Source: Acidobacteriaceae bacterium (lineage in GTDB: Bacteria > Acidobacteriota > Terriglobia > Terriglobales > Acidobacteriaceae). Taken from it: DNA of 11,595 nucleotides. The position numbers were made by a program, and so were the translations under genes. Positions 1 through 5,736 of this stretch are shown here, one piece after another (position 1 is the first letter of the stretch; every line of letters starts with the position of its first letter). The notes beneath the pieces are model-generated. The model saw only the letters and a program-made list of their open reading frames with translations. It was not told the DNA's origin and made no database searches. The stretch spans positions 916 through 12,510 of the forward strand of contig PMHC01000114.1 of NCBI GenBank assembly GCA_003156495.1, written 5' to 3'.

Positions 1-166
1 TGGACTTGCCCTTGCCCACGGCTATGACCTCGCCCTCTTGGGGCTTTTCCTTGGCCGTGTCGGGGATGATGATGCCCCCGTGAACTGTTTCCGTCTCTTC
101 CACCCGGCGGACCAGAATGCGGTCATGCAGCGGGGTGAACTTCGTCGCTACTGATGTTGCTGCCAT
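1..166 (-). CDS. groES: Co-chaperonin GroES, N-terminal part (runs off left edge)
   Basis: The reverse strand from the ATG at 166-164 reads 55 codons to the window edge without a stop. The translation begins MAATSVATKFTPLHDRILVR and continues with RVEETETVHGGIIIPDTAKE, then KPQEGEVIAVGKGK. This is the GroES N-terminus: the PLHDRILVRR strand, the mobile-loop region around TVHGGIIIPDTAKEKP, and the QEGEVIAVG barrel strand. GroES (about 95-100 aa in full) is the heptameric lid of the GroEL folding chamber in the cytoplasm. An AAGGAG Shine-Dalgarno lies at 182-177, ten bases before the ATG, which fixes the start. The promoter with CIRCE operator upstream (316-370) implies HrcA-controlled heat-shock expression. 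groEL would be expected downstream, beyond the left edge; that is inference. Confidence 0.96.
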   Translation of the reverse strand, partial: MAATSVATKFTPLHDRILVRRVEETETVHGGIIIPDTAKEKPQEGEVIAVGKGKS

Positions 167-315
167 TGCTTCGCTTCTCCTTCCCGCACGCATCCAGCCG
201 TAGCCGACCGCACGGGTTTCAGTCGTGATGAACAACAATCAAAAAGCATGTAAGAAATTGCGGAGCGCTAACCGTATAAGGCACGGCGTATACAAGCAGT
301 TTAGCCGGCCCGCTG
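167..315 (-). other. Long 5' leader of groES
   Basis: This is the stretch of roughly 150 bases between the CIRCE element and the groES start codon. It carries no credible gene; the short plus-strand open frame starting at 225 has no family features and overlaps the operator. The only clear signal is the groES Shine-Dalgarno at 177-182. Two TATAC-containing stretches around 272-292 could be a second weak promoter but lack a -35 at proper spacing. Confidence 0.5.
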
Positions 316-342
316 CTAGCACTCTCGCCTTCCAATTGCTAA
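316..342 (-). promoter_or_regulatory. CIRCE operator (HrcA binding site) of groES
   Basis: On the plus strand the element reads CTAGCACTC, nine bases, AATTGCTAA. The CIRCE consensus is TTAGCACTC-N9-GAGTGCTAA. The left arm matches 8 of 9, the right arm 7 of 9, and the spacer is exactly 9. In known systems HrcA binds CIRCE and represses groESL and dnaK operons until heat shock. Here the element abuts the -10 box and covers the predicted transcript start, the classical repression position. A lone near half-site (GAGCGCTAA) at 263-271 inside the leader has no partner arm. Confidence 0.88.
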
Positions 343-370
343 CGATAAGAGATAGGTTTCGGCTTGTCAA
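342..370 (-). promoter_or_regulatory. Sigma70-like promoter of groES
   Basis: On the minus strand a perfect TTGACA (-35) lies at 370-365. A 17-base spacer follows, then TATCGT (-10, 4 of 6 consensus) at 347-342. The predicted transcript start is near 335 and gives groES a leader of about 170 bases. The -10 box touches the first base of the CIRCE element, so repressor bound there would block initiation. The box assignment is by eye; the perfect -35, ideal spacing and operator overlap support it. Confidence 0.75.
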
Positions 371-435
371 GAGAGAAAAAGATAAAATATTAGTGAATTA
401 CGCTCATATTGCCTGCCTATGTGAATGAAGATGAA

Positions 436-798
436 TCAGCGCCACCTGAACCACTTCAGCAGGACAATCGCCTCGTTTACGACAAAAAGTGCACCAAAAA
501 TCATCTTATTGTGCCGAGCCAGCCAACGAGGCAAATAAATATCGAAATTCGGCCACCGCTCGGCCGTATATTTTGCCGCCAGATCCGTCAGCGGGCAGCG
601 CCAGCGATTGACGGCCAGCACGCCGCACTCCAACCAGACCAGCGCGGAAAGCACCGCCGCCCAGCAGTACGCCCCGCGCCAGGCGGCAAAAGGCAGCGCC
701 ACGATGCAGCCGGCGAAAAACCCCCAAACCGCCGTGTGCAGAAGCTTGATCGCCGCCAATCTCGCCTTTGCTTCGACCCCCAAACCGCTCACCGTCAT
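436..798 (-). CDS. Small integral membrane protein (three predicted TM helices), DUF2784-like CPLT motif
   Basis: This is a 120-aa protein of unknown function. From the chosen start it shows hydrophobic helices at about 15-36, 43-63 and 98-115. Between helices 2 and 3 lies a polar segment with the motif NRWRCPLTDLAAKYT, then FDIYLPRWLARHNK. The Cys-Pro-Leu-Thr after the second helix resembles small membrane proteins of the DUF2784 type, but this is similarity from memory and tentative. The frame stays open to a further ATG at 867. I prefer the ATG at 798 because the longer form would overlap the divergent gene beginning at 859, adds an Arg-rich polar extension, and has no ribosome site. A weak purine-rich stretch (GAAAGGGA) precedes 798. 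The gene is divergent from 859 with about 60 bases between them. Function cannot be assigned. Confidence 0.72.
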   Translation of the reverse strand: MTVSGLGVEAKARLAAIKLLHTAVWGFFAGCIVALPFAAWRGAYCWAAVLSALVWLECGVLAVNRWRCPLTDLAAKYTAERWPNFDIYLPRWLARHNKMIFGALFVVNEAIVLLKWFRWR

Positions 799-846
799 TC
801 CCTTTCGCCGCAAGCAAAATGCAGGCAGCTTCCGCCGCCGGCACGA

Positions 847-852
847 TAGAAT
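847..852 (+). promoter_or_regulatory. -10 box (TAGAAT) giving a probable leaderless start at 859
   Basis: TAGAAT lies six bases before the ATG at 859. Transcription normally begins 6-8 bases after the -10 hexamer, so the mRNA would start at or next to the initiation codon. No Shine-Dalgarno is visible between them. No recognisable -35 lies 16-18 bases upstream, which lowers confidence. The same arrangement recurs before tmk and thiL in this window. Confidence 0.45.
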
Positions 853-858
853 GTCTGC

Positions 859-1365
859 ATGTTCCATCGTATGGGTTTTCGCCTCTGTGTTTTTGTCTCC
901 GGCATGACTCTAGCCGCCGGCAGCCTCGCTTTGCACGCGCAAGACAACAGCCGTCACGGGCGCAAGTACAAGACCCCGCCGCAGGCGGCGCACATCGCCA
1001 TTACCGTGGTACGCGACTATAACGACAAGCCGATTTCGCTGGCACATGTCGTTCTTCATCCCGTCGAGGGAGACCGCGACAAGGGCTCGCTCGAAGTGAA
1101 GACCAACGACGACGGCAAAGCCGTCATCGACGTGGTGCCCATCGGCGATACCGTGCGGCTGCAAGTCATCGTCAGCGGATTTCAGACCTATGGCAGCGAC
1201 TTCAAGGTCGATCAGCCCGAGATCAACATGGAAGTGCGAATGAAGCGGCCCGGCGCGCAGTATTCAATCTACAACAACTCCGGCGACAAGGCCGGCGCAA
1301 ACAAGCCGGCCGCGCCAGACAAAGGCGCAAGCCAGCCGAACTCCGATCATCCGCAACCGAAGTGA
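859..1365 (+). CDS. Exported protein with carboxypeptidase-regulatory-like (Ig-like) domain
   Basis: This is a 168-aa protein. Residues about 1-28 form a signal peptide: basic MFHRMGFR, a hydrophobic core, then an ALHAQ cleavage region. Residues about 44-128 look like the beta-sandwich of CarboxypepD_reg-type domains: AHIAITVVRDYNDKPISLAH, then HVVLHP, a TNDDGKAVIDVVPIGDTVRL turn, and VIVSGFQTYGSDF. Such domains are common on secreted and TonB-linked proteins and usually serve as structural or binding modules without catalysis. The tail (about 130-168) is Pro/Ala/Lys-rich and low in complexity, possibly wall-facing. ATG 859 is chosen because of the TAGAAT box just before it; ATG 871 is an alternative that keeps the signal peptide. 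The stop overlaps the SDR start, so the two genes are likely co-translated. The exact role is unknown. Confidence 0.85.
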   Translation: MFHRMGFRLCVFVSGMTLAAGSLALHAQDNSRHGRKYKTPPQAAHIAITVVRDYNDKPISLAHVVLHPVEGDRDKGSLEVKTNDDGKAVIDVVPIGDTVRLQVIVSGFQTYGSDFKVDQPEINMEVRMKRPGAQYSIYNNSGDKAGANKPAAPDKGASQPNSDHPQPK

Positions 1366-2156
1366 ACCGCCCACTCCAGCCGTCGCAGCCGCGCAACGCG
1401 AAACAGGACCAGTTCACCGCCGATCAGCAGTTGCGCGGCCAAACGACGCTGGTAACCGGCGGCGCGCGGCGAATCGGCCGCGAGATCGCACTCACGCTGG
1501 CGCGTGCCGGCGCCGATGTAGCCGTCGGCTATCGCACCTCGCAGGCTGAAGCCGAAGCCACCGTCCAAGCGATTGCCGCTCTCGGCCGCCGTTCGCTCGC
1601 CATCAATTGCGACGTACGCTCCGAAGACTCGGCGCGCGCGGCCGTGGCGCAAGTTGCCACCACCTTCGGGCGGCTGAATATTCTCATCAATAACGCCGCC
1701 GTCTTCGCTACGGCCGCGCTGGACAAGCTTTCCATTGAAGAGTGGGACGCGGTCTTCGAGACCAACGCCCGCGGGCCGTTTCTAATGGCGCGCGAAGCGC
1801 TGCCGCATCTGCGCACGGCGCAAGGCCGCATCGTCAACCTCGGCTCGCTGGGCGCGCGGCATGCCTGGGCCACTCACGCCCATTACTGCGCCTCCAAGGC
1901 CGCGCTTGAATCCCTTACCCGCGCGATGGCAAAAGCCTTCGCGCCCGAGGTCAGCGTCAACTGCGTGGCTCCTGGCTGGATCGATTTTGCCGGCAAAGGC
2001 GAAGGCAACGCCGCGGCACATTTCGCAGCCAAAACCCCCATGGAGCGCAACGGAGACGCCAGCGACGTGGCGCAGGCCGTGCTGTTCTTTGCCGCTGGAC
2101 CACACTTCATCACCGGACAAACGCTCGGGGTCGACGGCGGTCTGGGACTGGTCTGA
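1362..2156 (+). CDS. Short-chain dehydrogenase/reductase (SDR), FabG/pteridine-reductase-like
   Basis: This is a 264-aa classical SDR, an NAD(P)H-dependent cytoplasmic oxidoreductase. The nucleotide-binding motif is TGGARRIG (32-39). The acidic residue after strand 4 is D84 (NCDVR), the NNAA motif is 110-113, and N135 is the active-site Asn. The catalytic Ser is S162 (LGSLG) and the catalytic pair is Y175/K179 (YCASK). PGW (204-206) and C-terminal GVDGG (256-260) complete the family pattern. The TGGARR form with a basic residue is typical of NADPH-using pteridine-reductase and FabG-like members; the substrate cannot be read from sequence. The GTG start at 1362 overlaps the TGA of the upstream gene as GTGA, so translational coupling is likely. 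A stretch of about 25 residues precedes the first beta strand, longer than usual. Confidence 0.92.
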   Translation: MNRPLQPSQPRNAKQDQFTADQQLRGQTTLVTGGARRIGREIALTLARAGADVAVGYRTSQAEAEATVQAIAALGRRSLAINCDVRSEDSARAAVAQVATTFGRLNILINNAAVFATAALDKLSIEEWDAVFETNARGPFLMAREALPHLRTAQGRIVNLGSLGARHAWATHAHYCASKAALESLTRAMAKAFAPEVSVNCVAPGWIDFAGKGEGNAAAHFAAKTPMERNGDASDVAQAVLFFAAGPHFITGQTLGVDGGLGLV

Positions 2157-2210
2157 CTCGAAGCCGGACGCGCAGATCGCGCGGCTTCCCCGGCTGCGAC
2201 CTGATCATTT

Positions 2211-2235
2211 TTTACGCTGCTTCACCCAGCGTAAA
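2211..2235. other. Perfect 9-bp hairpin before the terminator
   Basis: TTTACGCTG (2211-2219) pairs with CAGCGTAAA (2227-2235) around a 7-base loop. It lies one base upstream of the larger terminator hairpin. On neither strand is it followed by a T-run, so it is not itself a standard intrinsic terminator. It may stabilise the 3' end of the SDR transcript. Confidence 0.6.
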
Positions 2236-2236
2236 C

Positions 2237-2270
2237 AAAAGAGGTCCACGGCAAGCCGTGGACCTCTTTT
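2237..2270. terminator. Bidirectional intrinsic terminator
   Basis: AAAAGAGGTCCACGGC (2237-2252) and GCCGTGGACCTCTTTT (2255-2270) form a perfect 16-bp inverted repeat with AA between the arms. The stem begins with AAAA and ends with TTTT, so either RNA ends in a U-run. It sits between the SDR gene (plus, ends 2156) and the repeat-protein gene (minus, ends 2299) and can serve both. Confidence 0.9.
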
Positions 2271-2298
2271 GCATTCGATCAATCGATAAAAAATGCGC

Positions 2299-3537
2299 TC
2301 AGCGGTTGTGACCTTCTGGTTTCCCGCCGCCTTGCGGTGCACTATGCGGCTGGCCGCCGCCGTGCGACTGTGGCTGCGCCTGACCGCCGCCCTGCTGTCC
2401 GCCACGCGGTTGCGCGCCACCCTGCTGTTGGCCACCGGGGCGCTGCGGTTGCGCATTCGATCTCGGCTGCTGCTGCTGGCCGCCGAAACGCTGCTGTTGT
2501 TGTTGTGCGCCCGGACCACCTTGCTGGCCGCCGAAGCGCTGCTGTTGGCCGTTCTGCTGCTGACCGTTCTGCTGCTGACCGCCGAAGCGCTGCTGCTGGC
2601 CGTTCTGCTGCTGGCCGCCGAAGCGCTGCTGTTGTTGTGCGCCCGGACCACCTTGCTGGCCGCCGAAGCGCTGCTGTTGGCCGTTCTGCTGCTGGCCGTT
2701 CTGCTGCTGACCGCCGAAGCGTTGCTGTTGCGCGCCCTGGTTACCAAAGCGCTGTTGCTGGCCGCCCTGCTGTTGCCCACCGCCGCGCTGCGGCTGCGAT
2801 TGAGCGCCACCAAAACCACCGCCGTTGGATTGACGTCCGCCGCCACCACCCATCGGCCGCGCAACCGCCATGCTCGCCGGCCGGCCATGGTTGCTGTTGA
2901 AGTACGAGCCCCGGTCTTGACGGGCCGCGCCCTCGTGCTGGCTCTGAAATGCAGTAGCGCCTATATGCCGCTCATTCATCGCCCCGCGCTCGGCCTGATT
3001 CATGGGATGGTTAATTCCGCCCGGACCGCCGCTAAAAGCCACATGGCTATTCATCATGACCGCGTGATCCCTGAATCCGCCGCGATCCATATACACGTTG
3101 TGGAAGCCAGGGCCGACGTGCATATAGGCAGTGTTATAGGCAAAATCCCTGCCGTGCCAAGCGCCGCCGATAAAACCGACACCGAAGAAACCAAATCCGT
3201 AGTTGACGCCGCCATAGTAGCCGACCTCAGGTCCCCAATAACCGGGATGCCACATATAAAGACCGTCGCTCCAGCCCCAATAACCGGGCGTCCAGTACAT
3301 TCCCGGCTCCGGCGCCGGCACCCAGGTGCCGGGAACCCAGTAGTAGCCGTCCGGCCCGTAGGCCCAGTAACCCGGTTGCCACATCCATCCCGGCTCGGGG
3401 CACGGCGGCTGGTCGTAAACCGGTAGCGGCGGCGGAGCAAAACCGACACTGATAAATACGCCCGCGTTGGCGGACGCGGGAATCAGACAAACAAGCAGCG
3501 CCATAAACACCCAGCGCATTGAGCGAAACATTCGCAT
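2299..3537 (-). CDS. Exported WxPGYW-repeat protein with Gln/Gly-rich repetitive C-terminus
   Basis: This is a 412-aa protein. A signal peptide spans 1-25 (ending PASANA). Residues about 50-102 hold four aromatic WxPGYW-type repeats (WMWQPGYWAYG, YYWVPGTWVP, MYWTPGYWGWS, MWHPGYWG), the YXWGXW/WXXGXW repeat family. Residues about 105-135 are Gly/Phe/Tyr-rich (GYYGGVNYGFGFFGVGFIGG). The middle contains NHPMNQAERGAMNER and FNSNHGRPA, a pattern I associate with acidobacterial members of this family. From about 230 to the end it is almost only Gln, Gly, Arg, Asn and Pro, built on QQQRFGGQQ and QQQNG units including a 44-residue duplication. It is probably secreted or surface-located; the role is unknown. 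The start is fixed by AGGAGG at 3549-3544, six bases before the ATG. The gene ends close to the shared terminator at 2237-2270. Confidence 0.88.
   Translation of the reverse strand: MRMFRSMRWVFMALLVCLIPASANAGVFISVGFAPPPLPVYDQPPCPEPGWMWQPGYWAYGPDGYYWVPGTWVPAPEPGMYWTPGYWGWSDGLYMWHPGYWGPEVGYYGGVNYGFGFFGVGFIGGAWHGRDFAYNTAYMHVGPGFHNVYMDRGGFRDHAVMMNSHVAFSGGPGGINHPMNQAERGAMNERHIGATAFQSQHEGAARQDRGSYFNSNHGRPASMAVARPMGGGGGRQSNGGGFGGAQSQPQRGGGQQQGGQQQRFGNQGAQQQRFGGQQQNGQQQNGQQQRFGGQQGGPGAQQQQRFGGQQQNGQQQRFGGQQQNGQQQNGQQQRFGGQQGGPGAQQQQQRFGGQQQQPRSNAQPQRPGGQQQGGAQPRGGQQGGGQAQPQSHGGGQPHSAPQGGGKPEGHNR
2507..2725 (-). repeat. 132-bp (44-codon) direct duplication inside the Gln/Gly-rich region
   Basis: The stretch beginning GCGCCCGGACCACC at 2507 recurs at 2639, an offset of 132 bases (44 codons, in frame). 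The first 80-odd bases are nearly identical between copies. On the coding strand each unit encodes RFGGQQQNGQQQNGQQQ followed by RFGGQQGGPGA and a Gln run. Shorter GCTGCTG and GCCGCCGAAGCG units fill the rest of 2460-2790. Such repeats can change copy number by slippage or recombination. Confidence 0.8.
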
Positions 3538-3556
3538 AAAACCCCTCCTATTCTTC

Positions 3557-3586
3557 CGTATAAATCACACGCAATGACGATTTCAA
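3557..3586 (-). promoter_or_regulatory. Possible promoter of the WxPGYW-repeat protein gene
   Basis: On the minus strand TTGAAA (-35, 5 of 6) lies at 3586-3581 and TATACG (-10, 4 of 6) at 3562-3557, with an 18-base spacer. Transcription would start close to the AGGAGG site and leave a leader of about 10-15 bases. The call is from matching by eye only. Confidence 0.35.
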
Positions 3587-3587
3587 A

Positions 3588-3777
3588 AACTCTCTACCGC
3601 CCCCATGCGAAGGCTGAAAAACGCCCCCTCACGAATACGTGACGCGGATGCACATCCCGCACAAGTTTACAGCCGCTGAAATCGGCTTTTATCCGCGTAT
3701 CCAGCCTACATGGTTTGAACCCGTCGAGGCCATAGAAGTTGCACGAAACCGGCTTTTTCTCACCACCGGCTGTCGGC
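3588..3777. other. Intergenic region between the two exported-protein genes
   Basis: I see no gene here. An AGCCG / CGGCT hairpin at 3671-3687 followed by TTT points along the plus strand, where no gene ends. On the minus strand an imperfect CCGG-based hairpin just after the stop at 3778 could be a weak terminator for the barrel gene. A TCACG/CGTGA inverted repeat sits near 3635, with a T-run some ten bases further along the minus strand. None is convincing alone. Confidence 0.35.
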
Positions 3778-4707
3778 TCAGTACCGGTAGTTAAACCCCA
3801 GGCCGACCACGCTACGCGCCTGCAGATTGACGGGAACCAACCCCAGCCCCGATACATACGTCGTGCCGATATTTCCCGCGATCTGTCCCACGCCGATGTC
3901 GAAAGAAAAATGCGGATTTTTTCTCTGCGTCACGCGCACGGCATAATCGAGCGTCATGGGAAGATGCGCTTTGCCGCCCACCAGGATCGCGCCCAGATTC
4001 TTGACTTGCGACGGTTCCTGTATAAATCCCACCGACGGCAGAATCACCGTCTTCCACGGCCCCGGAAGCGGGAAGCTCACCCCGCCGAACAGTTCACCGC
4101 CAAAACGCGTCGCCTGACCGCCAATGCCAAGAATTTCGGCATTGGTCGCCTTCCAGCCGAAGTTCACCAGAAGTGGAAGCGGCGGCTTGATGTAGCTTTT
4201 GGTGGCCACCAGATATACGTCGCCGTTGGTGTAGGTTTTCGGAGTTCCCGTCAACCGCTTGTTCAATGCTCCCGAAACGAACTGATCGCCGGTGCGGATC
4301 ACGCCGCCGACGGCCACGCCAGGCATCCACACGCGCTCTTTCATGGCCACAACTTTGCCGTTAAAAATATTCATGCCGCTGTAATTCCACAAGCTGCTGA
4401 ACAAAGCGCTATTCCCCGTAAAATGCACGCTGCGCGTATAACCGGCCTCGGCGCGGTTGGCGAATCCCTCTTCAATGCTGAAGGTGTGCAGATCGCCGAT
4501 CACCGCATTCGCGCCCACAAAGTGATACCCCACGGCAGGGTGCGAAAAAAACTTTCCTTTTTCGCCGTACACCACGTATGCGGTCGGCGTCAGAAAGCCG
4601 CCCGTCTGACCTTCCAGCGTCAGGTGCTGGGCAGCCAGCCGACCCGCTGACACGGCGGCAAGCAGCACCATGCAAAACAGAAGTTTGAGCAGAAGAAAAA
4701 AATTCAT
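3778..4707 (-). CDS. Probable outer-membrane beta-barrel protein, function unknown
   Basis: This is a 309-aa protein. A signal peptide covers about 1-27: short basic/polar start MNFFLLLK, a long hydrophobic core, then RLAAQ. The mature part has no further TM helix and alternates polar and hydrophobic residues in strand-length stretches rich in Gly and aromatics, for example AEAGYTRSVHFTG, ATRFGGELFGGVSFPL and PHFSFDIGVGQIAG. It ends in GLGFNYRY, an aromatic C-terminal signature typical of barrels assembled by the BAM machinery. The early LEGQTGGFLTP segment and overall layout recall DUF3034-like proteins, but I cannot confirm that family. A GGAG lies five bases before the ATG at 4707. It may act as a channel or adhesin; no substrate can be inferred. 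It is followed on the same strand by the WxPGYW-repeat gene after 240 bases, so the two probably have separate promoters. Confidence 0.7.
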   Translation of the reverse strand: MNFFLLLKLLFCMVLLAAVSAGRLAAQHLTLEGQTGGFLTPTAYVVYGEKGKFFSHPAVGYHFVGANAVIGDLHTFSIEEGFANRAEAGYTRSVHFTGNSALFSSLWNYSGMNIFNGKVVAMKERVWMPGVAVGGVIRTGDQFVSGALNKRLTGTPKTYTNGDVYLVATKSYIKPPLPLLVNFGWKATNAEILGIGGQATRFGGELFGGVSFPLPGPWKTVILPSVGFIQEPSQVKNLGAILVGGKAHLPMTLDYAVRVTQRKNPHFSFDIGVGQIAGNIGTTYVSGLGLVPVNLQARSVVGLGFNYRY

Positions 4708-4940
4708 ATTGACTCCAATTAGACACTAATTCAACGCCCAGGGGGAAACGCCGTTGAGAGCCGACCGCCAGAGCAATGGGCCAAATCGAGCTCTTGTATC
4801 ACAATGTAAACTAAGTCGTTTTCAGACCTTTGTTCTTCCGGCATTCATTTTGATGGCGAAGCTGTTATGGGAATTTCACTCTCCTGCGGGCAAGCAAAGT
4901 GGGCGCGATCTTCACTCGGCAGCCGCGCATTGAACAGTGG
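4708..4940. other. Divergent intergenic region between barrel gene and tmk
   Basis: I see no gene. It must contain the minus-strand promoter for the barrel gene, but I could not identify convincing boxes. On the plus strand the tmk frame is open from 4867, but the residues encoded before 4954 do not resemble a thymidylate kinase N-terminus. Confidence 0.4.
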
Positions 4941-4946
4941 TAGACT
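4938..4946 (+). promoter_or_regulatory. Extended -10 (TGG-TAGACT) giving a probable leaderless tmk transcript
   Basis: TAGACT at 4941-4946 is preceded by TGG, an extended -10 arrangement that can dispense with a -35. The GTG start at 4954 follows after seven bases, the normal distance to a transcript start. No Shine-Dalgarno lies before this GTG. This is the second of three such arrangements in the window. Confidence 0.5.
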
Positions 4947-4953
4947 TGTCCCC

Positions 4954-5622
4954 GTGCCGCGCGGAATTTTCATCACGCTCGAAGGCCTCGACGGATCCGG
5001 CAAAACGACGCAGATCCGGCGGCTAACCGCGTGGCTGGCACGGCGTAACATCGAGCCGGTCGTACTGCGCCAGCCCGGCGGAAGCGCCACCGGCGACCGC
5101 ATTCGCGAAATCCTGCTCGACTCCCGCTCAACCGGCCTAACCCCCATGACCGAGATGGCGCTGATGTTCGCCGACCGCGCCCAGGCCATCGCCGAAATCA
5201 TTCAGCCAGCTCTCGACGCCGGCAAAATCGTTCTCTGCGACCGCTTCACCGACTCCACCGAAGCCTACCAGGGCGGCGGCCGCGAACTGGGCTCCGAGAT
5301 CGTTCTCGATCTGCACCGGCTCATCTGCGGCAACGTGCAGCCCGACCTGACGCTGCTGCTTTTGCCCAGCCTTGAAGCCTCGCTGATCCGCGCCCGCCGC
5401 CGCAACGACCGCGACCAGAGCGCGACCGGCAAAGACGAAGGCCGCTTCGAAGCCGAGCAGGACGCCTTCTACTACCGCGTCTGGCAAAAGTACCGCGAGA
5501 TCGCCGCCCGCGAGCCCGAACGCGTAATCCGCATCGAGGGCGATCTGAGCATCGACGAAGTCCACGAACAGATCGTCGAATCGGTCGCCGAGCGACTGAT
5601 GACCGCAACCCGCGGCGTCTAG
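4954..5622 (+). CDS. tmk: Thymidylate kinase (dTMP kinase)
   Basis: This is a 222-aa protein, normal for the family (about 205-225). It phosphorylates dTMP to dTDP with ATP, an essential cytoplasmic step of dTTP synthesis. The P-loop GLDGSGKT is at 11-18, preceded by the usual FITLE strand. RQPGG (39-43) stands where most homologues have REPGG. RIREILL, ALMFADRAQ and LCDRFTDSTEAYQGGGREL (the DR motif at 96-97 and substrate-binding segment) follow. An Arg-rich lid spans about 146-165 (RARRRNDRD). The GTG at 4954 is chosen because it puts PRGIFITLEG at the N-terminus, as in known Tmk. The longer ATG form from 4867 adds 29 unrelated residues. The TAG stop lies in the first three bases of the palindromic element at 5620-5736. 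The gene converges on the GH5 gene. Confidence 0.95.
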   Translation: MPRGIFITLEGLDGSGKTTQIRRLTAWLARRNIEPVVLRQPGGSATGDRIREILLDSRSTGLTPMTEMALMFADRAQAIAEIIQPALDAGKIVLCDRFTDSTEAYQGGGRELGSEIVLDLHRLICGNVQPDLTLLLLPSLEASLIRARRRNDRDQSATGKDEGRFEAEQDAFYYRVWQKYREIAAREPERVIRIEGDLSIDEVHEQIVESVAERLMTATRGV

Positions 5623-5736
5623 AGCATTTTTACCAATTATGTAGAGTGCCGAATCGTGCTGAAGGTTGCCGCTCACTGGTGTTCGCGTCAACTCTGCGCT
5701 CTTTAATTCCTATACACCCATGGTAAAAATGCTCTA
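5620..5736. mobile_element. MITE-like palindrome-ended repeat, copy 1 (117 bp)
   Basis: The element begins TAGAGCATTTTTACC and ends GGTAAAAATGCTCTA, a perfect 15-bp terminal inverted repeat. It is about 86% identical (roughly 101 of 117 positions by hand alignment) to 10373-10488, in the same orientation. It encodes no protein. TA at each outer end would fit a TA target duplication as in IS630/Tc1-mariner-derived MITEs. A GCGTC also flanks both ends (5615-5619 and 5737-5741), so a 5-bp duplication is an alternative reading. Its outer TAG triplets are the stop codons of tmk (5620-5622, plus) and of the GH5 gene (5736-5734, minus). The folded transcript may also help end transcription from both sides; this is inference. 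Confidence 0.8.

Noticed and set aside
225..428. Short plus-strand open frame of 67 codons
   Set aside because: It overlaps the groES leader, CIRCE and promoter and shows no coding signature.
2293..3426. Long plus-strand open frame (377 codons) rich in Leu, Ala and Thr
   Set aside because: It is antisense to the Gln/Gly repeat gene. The Leu runs are the complement of CAG/CAA Gln codons, and there is no family signature. The minus-strand frame has a signal peptide, known repeats and a Shine-Dalgarno.
3739..4650. Plus-strand open frame of 303 codons
   Set aside because: It lies opposite the beta-barrel gene. Its translation is Arg/His-rich with no domain, and the minus-strand frame has a signal peptide and barrel signature.
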